A program made the translations under genes and the position numbers. DNA of 64,000 nt from Micromonospora matsumotoense (lineage in GTDB: Bacteria > Actinomycetota > Actinomycetes > Mycobacteriales > Micromonosporaceae). The first letter of the stretch is position 1, and every line of letters begins with the position of its first letter. Below, in pieces: positions 27,760-36,786 of the stretch. The notes under the pieces were generated by a model that saw only the letters and a program-made list of their open reading frames with translations, was not told the origin of the DNA and did not search any database. The stretch lies in assembly GCF_900091525.1 (NCBI RefSeq), contig NZ_FMCU01000006.1, forward strand, positions 124,001-188,000, written 5' to 3'.

Positions 27760-28809
27760 GTGACGGACATCTCGGACACCCTGGCCAGCCTGCCCAGCCC
27801 GGTCGAAGCCGACGCGGCAGGCGCCGAGTTGGAACAGACCCTCTTCGAGGTCAGACGCGTGATCGTCGGGCAGGATCGGCTCGTCGAAAGACTGCTCACC
27901 GCGCTGATCGCCAACGGGCACTGCCTCCTGGAAGGGGTGCCCGGGGTGGCCAAGACGTTGGCCGCGCAGACCCTCGCCACCGTCGTCGGCGGCACCTTCA
28001 CCCGGATCCAGTTCACCCCCGACCTGGTCCCCTCCGACATCGTCGGCACCCGGATCTACCGCGCCTCCAAGGAGAGCTTCGACGTCGAACTCGGCCCGAT
28101 CATGGCCAACCTGGTGCTCGCCGACGAGATCAACCGGGCCCCGGCCAAGGTGCAGTCCGCGCTGCTGGAGGCGATGGCCGAGCGGCAGGTCACCATCGGC
28201 GGCCGGAGCTGGCCGGTGCCGGAACCGTTCCTGGTGCTGGCCACCCAGAACCCGATCGAGTCCGAGGGGGTCTACCAACTCCCCGAGGCACAACGCGACC
28301 GCTTCCTCATGAAGATCGTCGTCGACTACCCGAGCGACGCCGACGAGTTGGCCATCCTCTACCGGATGAGCAGCGACCGACCCCGCCCACGTCGGGTGCT
28401 CGACCCGGTCCGGCTGCGCGACTACCAGCGCCGGGCCGCCCACGTCTTCGTGCACCACGCGCTCGCCGAGTACGTGGTCCGGCTGATCCTGGCCACCCGT
28501 GACCCGGCCCGCTTCGGGGTGCCGGAGATCGCCCCGCTGCTGGCGTACGGGGCGAGCCCCCGGGCCACCCTCGGCCTGGTCGCCGCCGCCCGCGCCCAGG
28601 CGCTGCTGCGGGGCCGCGAGTACGTGCTCCCCGAGGACGTCCGCGAACTCGCGGTCGACGTGCTCGCCCACCGGCTGGTGCTCTCCTTCGACGCGGTCGC
28701 CGACGGGGTCTCCGCCGAGGCGGTGGTGCACCGGCTGGTCCAGGCGGTGCCGCCCCCGGTGCTCGCCACCGGCCACCCCGAGTACACGCCCGTCCTGGCG
28801 GCGGCGTGA
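27760..28809 (+). CDS. MoxR-type AAA+ ATPase
   Basis: 349 residues from GTG 27760. Walker A is GVPGVAKT, Walker B LVLADEINRAP, and ATQNPIESEGVYQLPEAQRDRF is the MoxR sensor/arginine-finger region. MoxR proteins act with VWA partners as chaperone-like remodelers of secreted or membrane complexes. It is followed by a DUF58 gene with 4-bp overlap (GTGA) and a VWA gene with another 4-bp overlap, the classical moxR-DUF58-batA order. A translationally coupled operon. Confidence 0.93.
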   Translation: MTDISDTLASLPSPVEADAAGAELEQTLFEVRRVIVGQDRLVERLLTALIANGHCLLEGVPGVAKTLAAQTLATVVGGTFTRIQFTPDLVPSDIVGTRIYRASKESFDVELGPIMANLVLADEINRAPAKVQSALLEAMAERQVTIGGRSWPVPEPFLVLATQNPIESEGVYQLPEAQRDRFLMKIVVDYPSDADELAILYRMSSDRPRPRRVLDPVRLRDYQRRAAHVFVHHALAEYVVRLILATRDPARFGVPEIAPLLAYGASPRATLGLVAAARAQALLRGREYVLPEDVRELAVDVLAHRLVLSFDAVADGVSAEAVVHRLVQAVPPPVLATGHPEYTPVLAAA

Positions 28810-29807
28810 GACCCCCGACCGCCCCGGCACCCGCCGGCCCGGCGCTGGCCGACCTCGCCCCCGAACAGCGGCTGCGCCGCCTCGAACTGACCGTCACCCG
28901 CCGCCTGGACGGGCTGCTCCAGGGTCAGCTGCGCGGCCTGCTGCCCGGCCCCGGCAGCGAACTCGCCGGCAGCCGGGAGTACCGCCCCGGTGAGGACGAG
29001 GTACGCCGGATGGACTGGGCGGTCACCGCCCGCACCACCGTCCCGCACGTGCGTGAGGTCGACGCGGACCGGGAGCTGACCACCTGGTTGCTGGTCGACG
29101 CCAGCCCCAGCATGGAGTACGGCACCGCCGAGTTGGACAAGCGGGAACTCTCGGTGGCGGCCGTCGCCGCGGTCGGCTTCCTCACCGCGGGGACCGGCAA
29201 CCGGCTCGGCGCACAGGTGCTCAGCACCGACGGGCTGCGCCGGTTCCCGGCCCGCAGCGGGCGTACCCACCTGCTGAGCCTGCTCCGCACGCTGCTGCAC
29301 GCCCCCCGGGCGGACGCCGAACCACCGACCACCCCGCCGGCCGGCCCCGACCTGGCCGCCGCCCTCGCGGCGGTGCAACGGACCGCCGTGCGGCGGGGGC
29401 TGGTGGTGGTGGTCTCCGACTTCCTCGACGGGCTCCCCGACGACCACGACGCCCCGGCCCCCTGGGAGCCGACGCTGCGCCGGCTCGCCGCCCGGCACCA
29501 GGTGCTCGCGGTCGAGGTGACCGACCCCCGCGAGCTGGAGCTGCCCGACGTCGGCCTGATCACCCTGGTCGACCCGGAGACCGGCCGGCGGCGCGAGGTG
29601 TGGACCGGTGACCCGGGGCTGCGCCGCCGGTACGCCAGCGCCGCCGCCGCGCAGCGCGCCCAGGTGGCCCGGGCGCTGCGCCGCAGCGGGGCCGGTCACC
29701 TGGCGTTGCGCACCGACCGGGACTGGACCGCCGACATCGTGCGGCACGTGCACACCCAGCGTCGGCTGGCCATGGCGCCCGCCGCGTCCCGGGGAGGTGT
29801 CGCGTGA
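28806..29807 (+). CDS. DUF58 domain protein
   Basis: 333 residues; GTG start overlaps moxR. The DUF58 core is GSELAGSREYRPGEDEVRRMDW followed by TTVPHVREVDADREL, and a VWA-like fold begins at WLLVDASPSMEYG, where the D-x-S-x-S MIDAS pattern is kept (DASPS). Soluble, without transmembrane segments. It acts with the MoxR ATPase and the VWA membrane protein; the client is unknown. Confidence 0.92.
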   Translation: MRPPTAPAPAGPALADLAPEQRLRRLELTVTRRLDGLLQGQLRGLLPGPGSELAGSREYRPGEDEVRRMDWAVTARTTVPHVREVDADRELTTWLLVDASPSMEYGTAELDKRELSVAAVAAVGFLTAGTGNRLGAQVLSTDGLRRFPARSGRTHLLSLLRTLLHAPRADAEPPTTPPAGPDLAAALAAVQRTAVRRGLVVVVSDFLDGLPDDHDAPAPWEPTLRRLAARHQVLAVEVTDPRELELPDVGLITLVDPETGRRREVWTGDPGLRRRYASAAAAQRAQVARALRRSGAGHLALRTDRDWTADIVRHVHTQRRLAMAPAASRGGVA

Positions 29808-30763
29808 ACTGGCAGTCACCCACCCGGCTCCTGCTGCTGCTGGGGGTGGTCGTGCTGGCCGCCGGCTACCTGCTGATGCAGCGCCGACGCAGCCGGTACG
29901 CGGTCCGCTTCACCAACCTGCGGCTGCTCGACCGGGTCGCCCCGCAGCGACCCGCCTGGCGGCGGCACGTGCCCGCCGGTCTCTTCCTGGCCATGCTGGC
30001 GCTGCTGGTGGTCGGCTTCGCCCGGCCCACCGCCGAGGTGCGGGTGCCCCGTGAGCGGGCCACCGTGATGGTCGCCGTGGACGTCTCCACGTCGATGCTC
30101 GCCACCGACGTCGAACCGGACCGGTTGACCGCCGCCAAGGAGGCCGCCCGGACCTTCGTCGACGGGCTGCCCGACGAGTTCAACGTGGGGCTGGTCGCGT
30201 TCGCCGGCAGCGCGGCGGTGCTGGTGCCGCCGAGCGCCGACCGGGGCGCCCTGCACGACGGCATCGACCGGCTCGCCGAGGGGATCACCGGGGTGCAGGG
30301 CACCGCCATCGGCGAGGCGATCAGCGCCTCCCTCGGCGCGGTGAAGAGCCTCGACGAGAAGGCGGCCGAGCAGCCGCCGCCGGCCCGGGTCATCCTGCTC
30401 TCCGACGGGGCGAACACCTCCGGTGCGGACCCGATGGAGGCGGCCTCGGCGGCCGTCGCGGCGAAGGTGCCGGTGCACACCATCTCGTTCGGCACCCCGG
30501 GTGGCTTCGTCGACCGGGGTGGCCGGCCGATCCAGGTGCCGGTCGACGGGCAGACCCTGCGGGCGGTCGCCGACCAGACCGGGGGCGGCTTCCACGAGGC
30601 GGGCAGCAGCGCCGAACTGCGCAACGTGTACGAGGACATCGGCTCCTCGGTCGGCTACCGCAAGGAACGTCAGGACATCTCCGCCCGGTTCATCGGGCTC
30701 GGACTGGTCTTCGCCATGGGTGCGGCGGCCGGATCGATGCGCTGGTTCTCCCGCCTGCCCTGA
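29804..30763 (+). CDS. VWA-domain membrane protein (BatA-like)
   Basis: 319 residues. Two N-terminal transmembrane segments (about 8-27 and 60-77) and one near the C-terminus (about 295-315) enclose a VWA domain with the MIDAS motif D93-x-S95-x-S97 (VAVDVSTSMLATD) and ILLSDGANTSGADP. Last gene of the moxR-DUF58-VWA operon, 4-bp overlap. Binds metal-dependent ligands in the membrane; the usual second VWA protein (BatB-like) is not present here. Confidence 0.92.
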   Translation: MNWQSPTRLLLLLGVVVLAAGYLLMQRRRSRYAVRFTNLRLLDRVAPQRPAWRRHVPAGLFLAMLALLVVGFARPTAEVRVPRERATVMVAVDVSTSMLATDVEPDRLTAAKEAARTFVDGLPDEFNVGLVAFAGSAAVLVPPSADRGALHDGIDRLAEGITGVQGTAIGEAISASLGAVKSLDEKAAEQPPPARVILLSDGANTSGADPMEAASAAVAAKVPVHTISFGTPGGFVDRGGRPIQVPVDGQTLRAVADQTGGGFHEAGSSAELRNVYEDIGSSVGYRKERQDISARFIGLGLVFAMGAAAGSMRWFSRLP

Positions 30764-30824
30764 GGTGGACGGCGCTGGCCCACCTGCCCCTGATCCGTCG
30801 CAGCGCACAGTGAGGAGCGGACGT

Positions 30825-31688
30825 ATGGCAGTACAGACCGGTCTGGGGGAGCCCCGGGGTCCCTGGTTCCTCTCACCCGACCTGGGACCGGACGGCCGGC
30901 CCCGGTGGGACGTACCGGGGCCGGGGGAGGACCCGTCCCGGCGGCGCTGGCGTGGCCGGTTGTGGACCGCCGCGGCGGTGGTCGCCCTCTCCACCGTCTC
31001 CGGCGCGGCGGCCGGCGGCTGGGTGGCCGGCCAGGGCGGGGCGGGCCCGACGGCGGCCTCCGCCGCCCCGGTGCCGGCGGAACTGGTCACCGCCGCCCAG
31101 AAGACCGTCCCCGGGGTGGTGTCCGTGCTGGTCGGCGGGGGTGCCACCGGGCAGTCGGCGACCGGCTCCGGCTTCGCCATCGACAACGAGCAGCACATCG
31201 TCACCAACGACCACATCCTGGCCAAGGGGGGTGGTGGCGCGGTGACCGTGGAGATGCCGGACGGCCGCCGGTACGCCGCCGAGGTGGTGGGCCGGGAACC
31301 CGGCAGCGACCTGGCCGTGCTGAAGGTGCCGTCGGCCGCCGGGTTGGCCCCGTTGCCCCTGGCCAAGCCCCGGTCCACCCGGGTCGGCGAGCCGGTGCTC
31401 GCGGTCGGGTCGCCGCTCGGCCTGGCCGGCACGGTGACCGCCGGGATCGTCAGCGCCCTCAACCGGCAGGTACGGCTGGGCACCAACCGGCGCAGCGCGG
31501 TGCAGACCGACGCGTCGATCAACCCGGGCAACTCCGGTGGCCCGCTGGTCAACGCCCGGGGCGAGGTGGTCGGGGTGAACACGGCGATCGCCACCATCGA
31601 CGGCAGTGGCTCGATCGGCATCGGCTTCGCCATCCCCATCGACCAGGTGCAGCAGACCGCCGACACGATCATCGGCAAGGGTGGCTGA
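30825..31688 (+). CDS. HtrA/DegP-like serine protease without PDZ domain
   Basis: 287 residues from ATG 30825, GTGAGGAG upstream. Cytoplasmic head of ~45 residues, one transmembrane segment (~47-70), then an S1C protease domain with the full triad: H130 (VTNDHIL), D162 (GSDLAVL) and S237 (NPGNSGGPL). It ends directly after the protease domain, so the usual PDZ is missing. 62 bp after the VWA gene on the same strand; may belong to the same envelope-quality-control unit. Confidence 0.9.
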   Translation: MAVQTGLGEPRGPWFLSPDLGPDGRPRWDVPGPGEDPSRRRWRGRLWTAAAVVALSTVSGAAAGGWVAGQGGAGPTAASAAPVPAELVTAAQKTVPGVVSVLVGGGATGQSATGSGFAIDNEQHIVTNDHILAKGGGGAVTVEMPDGRRYAAEVVGREPGSDLAVLKVPSAAGLAPLPLAKPRSTRVGEPVLAVGSPLGLAGTVTAGIVSALNRQVRLGTNRRSAVQTDASINPGNSGGPLVNARGEVVGVNTAIATIDGSGSIGIGFAIPIDQVQQTADTIIGKGG

Positions 31689-31777
31689 GCCGGTGCCGGC
31701 CCGACCACGACCGGGCGGAACCGGCTCCCGGCCCCTCGCCCTCGGTGACCGCGACGCACGGGGTCAACCGGGGGCGT

Positions 31778-31783
31778 TAGCCT
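31778..31783 (+). promoter_or_regulatory. -10 box for leaderless release-factor gene
   Basis: TAGCCT, six nt before the GTG start at 31790. Confidence 0.55.
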
Positions 31784-31789
31784 CGCGGG

Positions 31790-32215
31790 GTGGACGACGG
31801 ACTGCGGGTGACCGATCGGTGGACCGTGTCCGCCGCCGAGCTGCGGGAACGGTTCTCCCGCTCGTCCGGGCCCGGCGGGCAGGGTGTCAACACCACCGAC
31901 TCCCGGGTCGAGCTGAGCTTCGACCTGGCCGGCACCACCAGCCTGCCCCCGGTGCTGCGGGAACGGGCGCTGGAGCGGCTCGCCGGCCGGCTGGTCGACG
32001 GGGTGCTCACCATCGCCGCCAGCGAGCACCGGGCGCAGCTGGCCAACCGGGAGGCGGCCCGGGAGCGCCTGGCCGCGTTGCTGCGCGACGCCGTCGCCCC
32101 GCCCCCGCCCCCCCGTCGCCCCACCCGACCGTCGCGGGGTGCCAAGGAACGCCGTCTCGCCGACAAGAAACGGCAGTCGCAGCGCAAGCGGGACCGCCGC
32201 GCCGACGGCGACTGA
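31790..32215 (+). CDS. arfB: ArfB/YaeJ-like peptidyl-tRNA hydrolase (GGQ protein)
   Basis: 141 residues from GTG 31790. The catalytic GGQ is in FSRSSGPGGQGVNTTDSRVEL, and the C-terminal tail is basic (GAKERRLADKKRQSQRKRD), as needed for entry into the mRNA channel of stalled ribosomes. The lack of RF1/RF2 codon-reading domains and the length fit ArfB, which frees ribosomes stuck without a stop codon. The start is leaderless. Confidence 0.9.
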   Translation: MDDGLRVTDRWTVSAAELRERFSRSSGPGGQGVNTTDSRVELSFDLAGTTSLPPVLRERALERLAGRLVDGVLTIAASEHRAQLANREAARERLAALLRDAVAPPPPPRRPTRPSRGAKERRLADKKRQSQRKRDRRADGD

Positions 32216-32325
32216 GTCGTACGGCCCGCCGCCCGGTCCGCACCGCTGCGCCCGGGTGGGTCCGCCGCTGCACCACGGGCCGGCTGCGCGCCGGAAAACC
32301 GGGGCCGGGGCGGGCCGGCGCTGCC

Positions 32326-32331
32326 TAGGCT
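32326..32331 (+). promoter_or_regulatory. -10 box for leaderless DUF4180 gene
   Basis: TAGGCT, seven nt before the ATG at 32339. Confidence 0.6.
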
Positions 32332-32338
32332 GGCGGGC

Positions 32339-32737
32339 ATGTCCACCGACACCCTGGTCACCCTCGCCGGCTGCACCGCGCTCGCCTGCGCTCCCGACGG
32401 GCCGAAGATCTGCGGCGGCGACGACGCCACCGACGTGATCGGTGCCGCGCTGGGCCACGGGGTCGAGCTGGTGGTGCTGCCGGTCCGCCGGCTCGCCGTC
32501 GAGTTCTTCACGCTGCGTACCGGGGTGGCGGGCGAGGTGGTGCAGAAGTTCGTCAACTACCGGCTGCGGCTGGCCGTGGTCGGCGACATCTCCGGGCACG
32601 TCACGCGGAGCACCGCCCTGCGCGACTTCGTCGTCGAGGCCGACCGGGGCCGCCAGCTCCGGTTCGTCGACACCCTGGCCGAGTTGGAGGAGCGGCTGCG
32701 CGTCGAAGCGCTTCGTCAGGATGCGGGAGGGCGTTGA
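32339..32737 (+). CDS. DUF4180 domain protein
   Basis: 132 residues. Signs of the family: GGDDATDVIGAALGHGVELVVLP (about 27-49), LRTGVAGEVVQKFVNYRLRLAVVGD, and FVVEADRGRQLRFVDTLAEL. A small soluble alpha/beta protein; DUF4180 has no known reaction. Leaderless start. Confidence 0.85.
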   Translation: MSTDTLVTLAGCTALACAPDGPKICGGDDATDVIGAALGHGVELVVLPVRRLAVEFFTLRTGVAGEVVQKFVNYRLRLAVVGDISGHVTRSTALRDFVVEADRGRQLRFVDTLAELEERLRVEALRQDAGGR

Positions 32738-32825
32738 GTCGGGGCGCGCGGTCTGCTGGGATGTCCGTGGGAGCAACCGGGCCGTCACCGACCGCACGTC
32801 GTCACGTGACAGGAGTCCCCTCGCC

Positions 32826-34016
32826 ATGCTCCGAAGGCCGTTCCTCGCCGCCCTGCTCGCCGCGTTCGCGGCGGTCCCCCTCACCCTGCTCGTCGGGCTG
32901 GTCGCCGCCAGCCCGGCCCGGCCGGCCGCCGCCACCCCGGTCCGCGTCATGCCGCTCGGCGACTCGATCACCGGCTCGCCCGGCTGCTGGCGGTCCGTGC
33001 TCTGGAACCGTCTCCAGTCCACCGGCCACACCAACACCGATTTCGTCGGCACCCTCGGCCCGCAGGGCTGCGGCCAGCCGTACGACGGGGACAACGAGGG
33101 CCACGGTGGTTACCTGGTGACGAACGTCGCCGACCAGAACCTGCTGCCCGGCTGGCTCGCCGCGACCCGCCCCGACATCGTGCTGATGCACTTCGGCACC
33201 AACGACGTGTGGAGCAACATCGCCCCGGCCACCATTCTCGCCGCGTACTCGAAGCTGGTGGACCAGATGCGGGCCAGCAACCCGGCGATGCGGGTGATCG
33301 TCGCGAAGATCATCCCGATGGCCCCGTCCAGCTGCGCCGAGTGCGGCCAGCGGGCGGTGGCCCTGAACGCCGCGATCGACGGCTGGGCGGCGGGGAAGAC
33401 CACCGCCGGGTCGCCGATCGTGGTGGTCGACCAGTGGACCGGGTTCAGCACCACCACCGACACCTACGACGGGGTGCACCCCAACGCGGCCGGCGACCAG
33501 AAGATGTCCGACCGGTGGTACCCGGCGCTGGTGGCCGCCCTCGGCGGGACCACCCCGACCGCCTCGCCCACCCCGACCGCCTCGCCCACCCCGACCGCCT
33601 CGCCCACCCCGACGGTCAGCCCCACCACCTCACCCACCCCGACGGCGAGCCCCACGGGTGGTCCGACCGGGTCGCCCACGGTCGACCCGCCGACCACGTC
33701 GCCGCCCGCCGGGGTGGCCTGCACCGCCAGCTACCGGATCACCAACCAGTGGCAGGGCGGTCACCAGGGTGAGGTGACCGTGCGCAGCACCGGCGTCGCG
33801 CGGACCACCGGCTGGCGGGTCACCTTCACCCTGCCCGCCGGGCAGCAGATCACCCAGACCTGGAACGCCGAGCTGACCCAGACCGGCAGCGCGGTCACCG
33901 CCCGCAACGTCAACTGGAACGGCGCGCTGGCCCCGGCCGCCGAGGCCACCTTCGGGTTCCTCGGCACCCACACCGGCACCGCCACCGCCCCGACGGCGAC
34001 CTGCACCGCCAGCTGA
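32826..34016 (+). CDS. Secreted SGNH/GDSL hydrolase with CBM2
   Basis: 396 residues from ATG 32826. Signal peptide to about residue 37. SGNH hydrolase: nucleophile S47 in PLGDSITG, GTND at 124-127, and D215-x-x-H218 in DGVHPN. A Thr/Pro/Ser linker (about 242-298) is built from near-perfect 18-bp repeats. The last ~95 residues form a cellulose-binding CBM2 with its paired cysteines (VACTASYRI ... TATCTAS). Likely an esterase that works on plant cell-wall polysaccharide. Confidence 0.93.
   Translation: MLRRPFLAALLAAFAAVPLTLLVGLVAASPARPAAATPVRVMPLGDSITGSPGCWRSVLWNRLQSTGHTNTDFVGTLGPQGCGQPYDGDNEGHGGYLVTNVADQNLLPGWLAATRPDIVLMHFGTNDVWSNIAPATILAAYSKLVDQMRASNPAMRVIVAKIIPMAPSSCAECGQRAVALNAAIDGWAAGKTTAGSPIVVVDQWTGFSTTTDTYDGVHPNAAGDQKMSDRWYPALVAALGGTTPTASPTPTASPTPTASPTPTVSPTTSPTPTASPTGGPTGSPTVDPPTTSPPAGVACTASYRITNQWQGGHQGEVTVRSTGVARTTGWRVTFTLPAGQQITQTWNAELTQTGSAVTARNVNWNGALAPAAEATFGFLGTHTGTATAPTATCTAS
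33550..33655 (+). repeat. 18-bp tandem repeats encoding TP/TASP linker
   Basis: Units of ACCCCGACCGCCTCGCCC, three nearly identical and then diverging, inside the GDSL gene linker. Confidence 0.85.
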
Positions 34017-34021
34017 TCCGA

Positions 34022-34055
34022 CGAGGGTCCGGGCCGGAATCGACCCGGACCCTCG
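34022..34055. terminator. Bidirectional hairpin terminator
   Basis: Perfect 12-bp arms (34022-34033/34044-34055) between convergent genes. Confidence 0.8.
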
Positions 34056-34072
34056 CCCGACGGTCGGCAGGG

Positions 34073-34960
34073 TCAGGCGGCGGCAGGCGGAACGGCGTGA
34101 TCCAGCGCGGTCAGCAGGCGGGCGCGGAGCACGGCAGCCTGCTCGGCGAAACCCCGCTGCGCCGCCGCGTACTCGGCCCGCCCCTCGGGGGTCTCCACCC
34201 GGACCGGGGGATAGCCGAGGGCCGCCAGGTCGTAGGGGCTGGCCCGCATGTCCAGCGCCCGGATCTGCCGGGCCAGCGCGAAACAGTCCGCGACCAGCTC
34301 CGAGGCGACCAGCGGGGAGAGCTTGTACGCCCACTTGTAGAGGTCCATGTTGGCGTGCAGGCAACCCGGCTGCTCCAGCGCGTGCTGGGTCTCCCGGGTG
34401 GGCTGGAGCAGGTTCAGCGGCCGGGCCGGCGCGGTGAAGAACCGGAACGCGTCGAAGTGGCTGCACCGCACGCCCCGCTCGCGTACCACGGCGGCGGTGT
34501 CGTCCGGGCTGAGCCGCAGCGGCCAGGCGTTGTGCCGGACCTCCTCCTGGGTCTGCCGGTAGACCATCGCCCACTCGTGCATCCCGAAGCAGCCCAGATG
34601 CGCCGGCCGGCGCGCGGTGGCGGCCAGCAGCTCCCGGACCCAGCTGATCGACTCGGCGCGGCGGTCGCGTACCCCGTCGGTGTCGAGGGTGACCCCGGTG
34701 GGGCCGGCGCGGTAGTCCCGGCCGAACTCGGCCTGGTCCGCGTCACGCAGCAGCACTCCCGCGCCCGGGTGCCAGCGGCGCAGCTGCGCCGGGCGGTAGG
34801 AGTAGTAGGTGAAGAGGAAGTCCTCCACCGGATGCCGGCCGCCGGTGCGACGCCGGGCCAGGTGCGGGTCCAGCCAGCCGGCCATCCGCGCCTCGTGGGC
34901 CGCCCGCCGGGCCCGCCAGTCGGCCGCGTCGAGGGCGGCGGGTGCGAGGGCGGCGGTCAC
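34073..34960 (-). CDS. Conserved actinobacterial protein, often annotated 3-methyladenine DNA glycosylase
   Basis: 295 residues, GTG start. Motifs HPVEDFLFTYYSYRPAQLRR and HLGCFGMHEWAMVYRQ are strongly conserved in a family usually called 3-methyladenine DNA glycosylase in actinobacterial genomes. I see no HhH-GPD or AAG-type catalytic signature, so that name is weakly grounded. The protein is rich in Trp, His and Tyr (CSHFDAFRFF, LHANMDLYKWAYKL), hinting at metal or cofactor binding. Convergent with the GDSL gene. Confidence 0.75.
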   Translation of the reverse strand: MTAALAPAALDAADWRARRAAHEARMAGWLDPHLARRRTGGRHPVEDFLFTYYSYRPAQLRRWHPGAGVLLRDADQAEFGRDYRAGPTGVTLDTDGVRDRRAESISWVRELLAATARRPAHLGCFGMHEWAMVYRQTQEEVRHNAWPLRLSPDDTAAVVRERGVRCSHFDAFRFFTAPARPLNLLQPTRETQHALEQPGCLHANMDLYKWAYKLSPLVASELVADCFALARQIRALDMRASPYDLAALGYPPVRVETPEGRAEYAAAQRGFAEQAAVLRARLLTALDHAVPPAAA

Positions 34961-35040
34961 ACCCTCCAGGGTACGACCGCCGCCCGCCCCCGCTCAGCGC
35001 ACGTCCCCCGGCACGTCTCTCCGATCGGGGCACGTCGCCC

Positions 35041-35132
35041 GTCCGGCGTGTCCCGCCGGCCGGGCCCCTTTCCCGTCCGGTGCGTCCCGCCGGCCAGGGG
35101 ACGGCTCTTCCATTCGGCGTGCTCCGCCGGCC
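35041..35132. repeat. Three imperfect direct repeats (21 bp)
   Basis: Copies at 35041-35061, 35075-35095 and 35112-35132 share TCCGCCGGCC/TCCCGCCGGCC ends. They lie in the 207-bp gap between two minus-strand genes, where I see no gene. Confidence 0.6.
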
Positions 35133-35167
35133 AGGGACGTCTCCTCCCGTGGGGCGGGTCCTGACGG

Positions 35168-36631
35168 TCAGGGCACGTCCACCCGGACGCCGGCGGAGAA
35201 CACCCCGCTGCGCAGCTCCAACTGCTTCGGCTTCTGCATCCCGTGCACGGTGAAGACCAGCGGCAGCACCACCCGGCTGCCCGCCGAGACGGGTTGGGCG
35301 AAGACGTCCCGCCCCAGGTTCGCCAGCCGGGTGGCGTCCTCGTCGGTGCTCACCCAGGTGCCCCCCGGCAGGTACGCCCGCTGGAGCTGACCGTGCCAGC
35401 TCTGCTGCTCCGGAGTGACGTTGCGTACCCCGACCGTGGCCTGGCACTGCTGGCGCGCCGCCTTCGCGGTGCCACAGGCCACCCGGTAGACGGTGAACTC
35501 GAACGCCTTCTCCCGCAGCGGGGTGCCGACGGCTCCGGTTATGCTGGTGCCCGTCCACGCCCCGGCGGTCGGCTGCTTGGTGGTGTCGATCGCGGCGACC
35601 TGCCGGGTGGCCGTCCAGGTGGCGGCGAGGACCACCCCGGCCAGCACCGTCGCGGCCACCCCCACCACCAGCCACACCGACGGGCTGCGTCGTCGCCCGA
35701 CCGGTCCCGGTGCGGCGGGGCGCGGGTACACCGTCCCGCCACCCGGGGCTGCCGTCGCGCCGGCGGACGGGTACACCGTCCCGCCACCCGGGGTCGTCGG
35801 GCCGCCGGTGTACGGCGGGTGGCCGGTCGCGGCCGGTGCGACGCCGCTCACCCGTCGCCGGGCCCGCAGCCACCACCAGAGCCCGCCGGCCAGCAGCGCC
35901 AGCAGCACCAGGGCCAAGCCGAGCAGGATCGGTGGTTGCCGCCAGGCCGGCGTCGCGGGCACCGCCGCCTCCGGGGTCCCCGCGCTGTGCCAGGTGGCGG
36001 TCGCGCAGTCGTACGGCTGGTCGCCGTCGCTGGCGTACGCGCAGGCCGGTGCGGTCAGGTCCTGGCCCGGCGCGGTGGCGGCCAGGGCGGTGTCCAGGGT
36101 CCGGGTCGCCCCGGCCGGTACGACGAGCCGCCAGGTGACCTCCCCGCCGCCGGTGGCGCCGCCCGGCCGGGTGGTCAGCCCGCCCGCGCTGACCGCGGTG
36201 ATCGAGGCGTCCGCCGGCACCCCCTGCCGGACCATGGTCCGCACCGTCGCGCTACCCGTGTTGCGCACGATGATCCGGTAGCCCGGCACCGATGTCGCGG
36301 CGGGCGCCACGGCGACGGTGACCTGCGGAGCCGGTCGGGGTACGCCGGGGTTGCCGGCGGTGGTCATCCCCGGGGCGGGTGCCGTCGGGGTGACCGGCAC
36401 GACCGCGCCGCTGGCCGCCACCCGCGGTGCGGCCGGTGCGGCCCGGGCCCCCGCTGCCGGTGACGCCTCCGGGGCGGCGGGACGCGCCGCCGTGGCGGGG
36501 CTTGCCGCCGGGGTGGCCGCCGTGGCCCGGGTGGCGGGGCCCGTACTGGGCAGCGCCGGTACGGCGGCGAGAATGCCCAGGCAGTTCACGAAAACCGCGA
36601 GGGCCCTGTGGTGTCGTCTCGATGCAGGCAT
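35168..36631 (-). CDS. Cell-surface hypothetical protein with two transmembrane segments
   Basis: 487 residues. N-terminal signal/anchor (ALAVFVNCLGILAAVPALP), Ala/Pro-rich region (~35-100), a beta-rich extracellular domain (~100-225; VPGYRIIVRNTGSATVRTMV resembles DUF11/CARDB-like repeats), a transmembrane segment (~237-257, ILLGLALVLLALLAGG) with a basic stop, a Gly/Pro/Tyr-rich loop with two GGGTVYP repeats, a second TM (~328-346), and a C-terminal domain ending FSAGVRVDVP. The C-terminal part resembles DUF4352-like telokin domains. Function unknown. Confidence 0.7.
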   Translation of the reverse strand: MPASRRHHRALAVFVNCLGILAAVPALPSTGPATRATAATPAASPATAARPAAPEASPAAGARAAPAAPRVAASGAVVPVTPTAPAPGMTTAGNPGVPRPAPQVTVAVAPAATSVPGYRIIVRNTGSATVRTMVRQGVPADASITAVSAGGLTTRPGGATGGGEVTWRLVVPAGATRTLDTALAATAPGQDLTAPACAYASDGDQPYDCATATWHSAGTPEAAVPATPAWRQPPILLGLALVLLALLAGGLWWWLRARRRVSGVAPAATGHPPYTGGPTTPGGGTVYPSAGATAAPGGGTVYPRPAAPGPVGRRRSPSVWLVVGVAATVLAGVVLAATWTATRQVAAIDTTKQPTAGAWTGTSITGAVGTPLREKAFEFTVYRVACGTAKAARQQCQATVGVRNVTPEQQSWHGQLQRAYLPGGTWVSTDEDATRLANLGRDVFAQPVSAGSRVVLPLVFTVHGMQKPKQLELRSGVFSAGVRVDVP

Positions 36632-36786
36632 ACCAACGAACCTCCGGAGCCGACGTTAGGAGCGGGGACCCTCCGGGCGGGTACGAAGCCCCGAACCCCG
36701 CCCGCAGCGGCGACCGATGGCCTACGCTGCGCCGACGTTTCCCGGTGGCCGACGGGCGACGCCACCGTGGGGGATAGATTGGCCGG

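Noticed and set aside
33550..33655. Linker repeats of the GDSL gene as a CRISPR-like array
   Set aside because: The repeats are in frame, encode a Thr/Pro/Ser linker and have no spacers.
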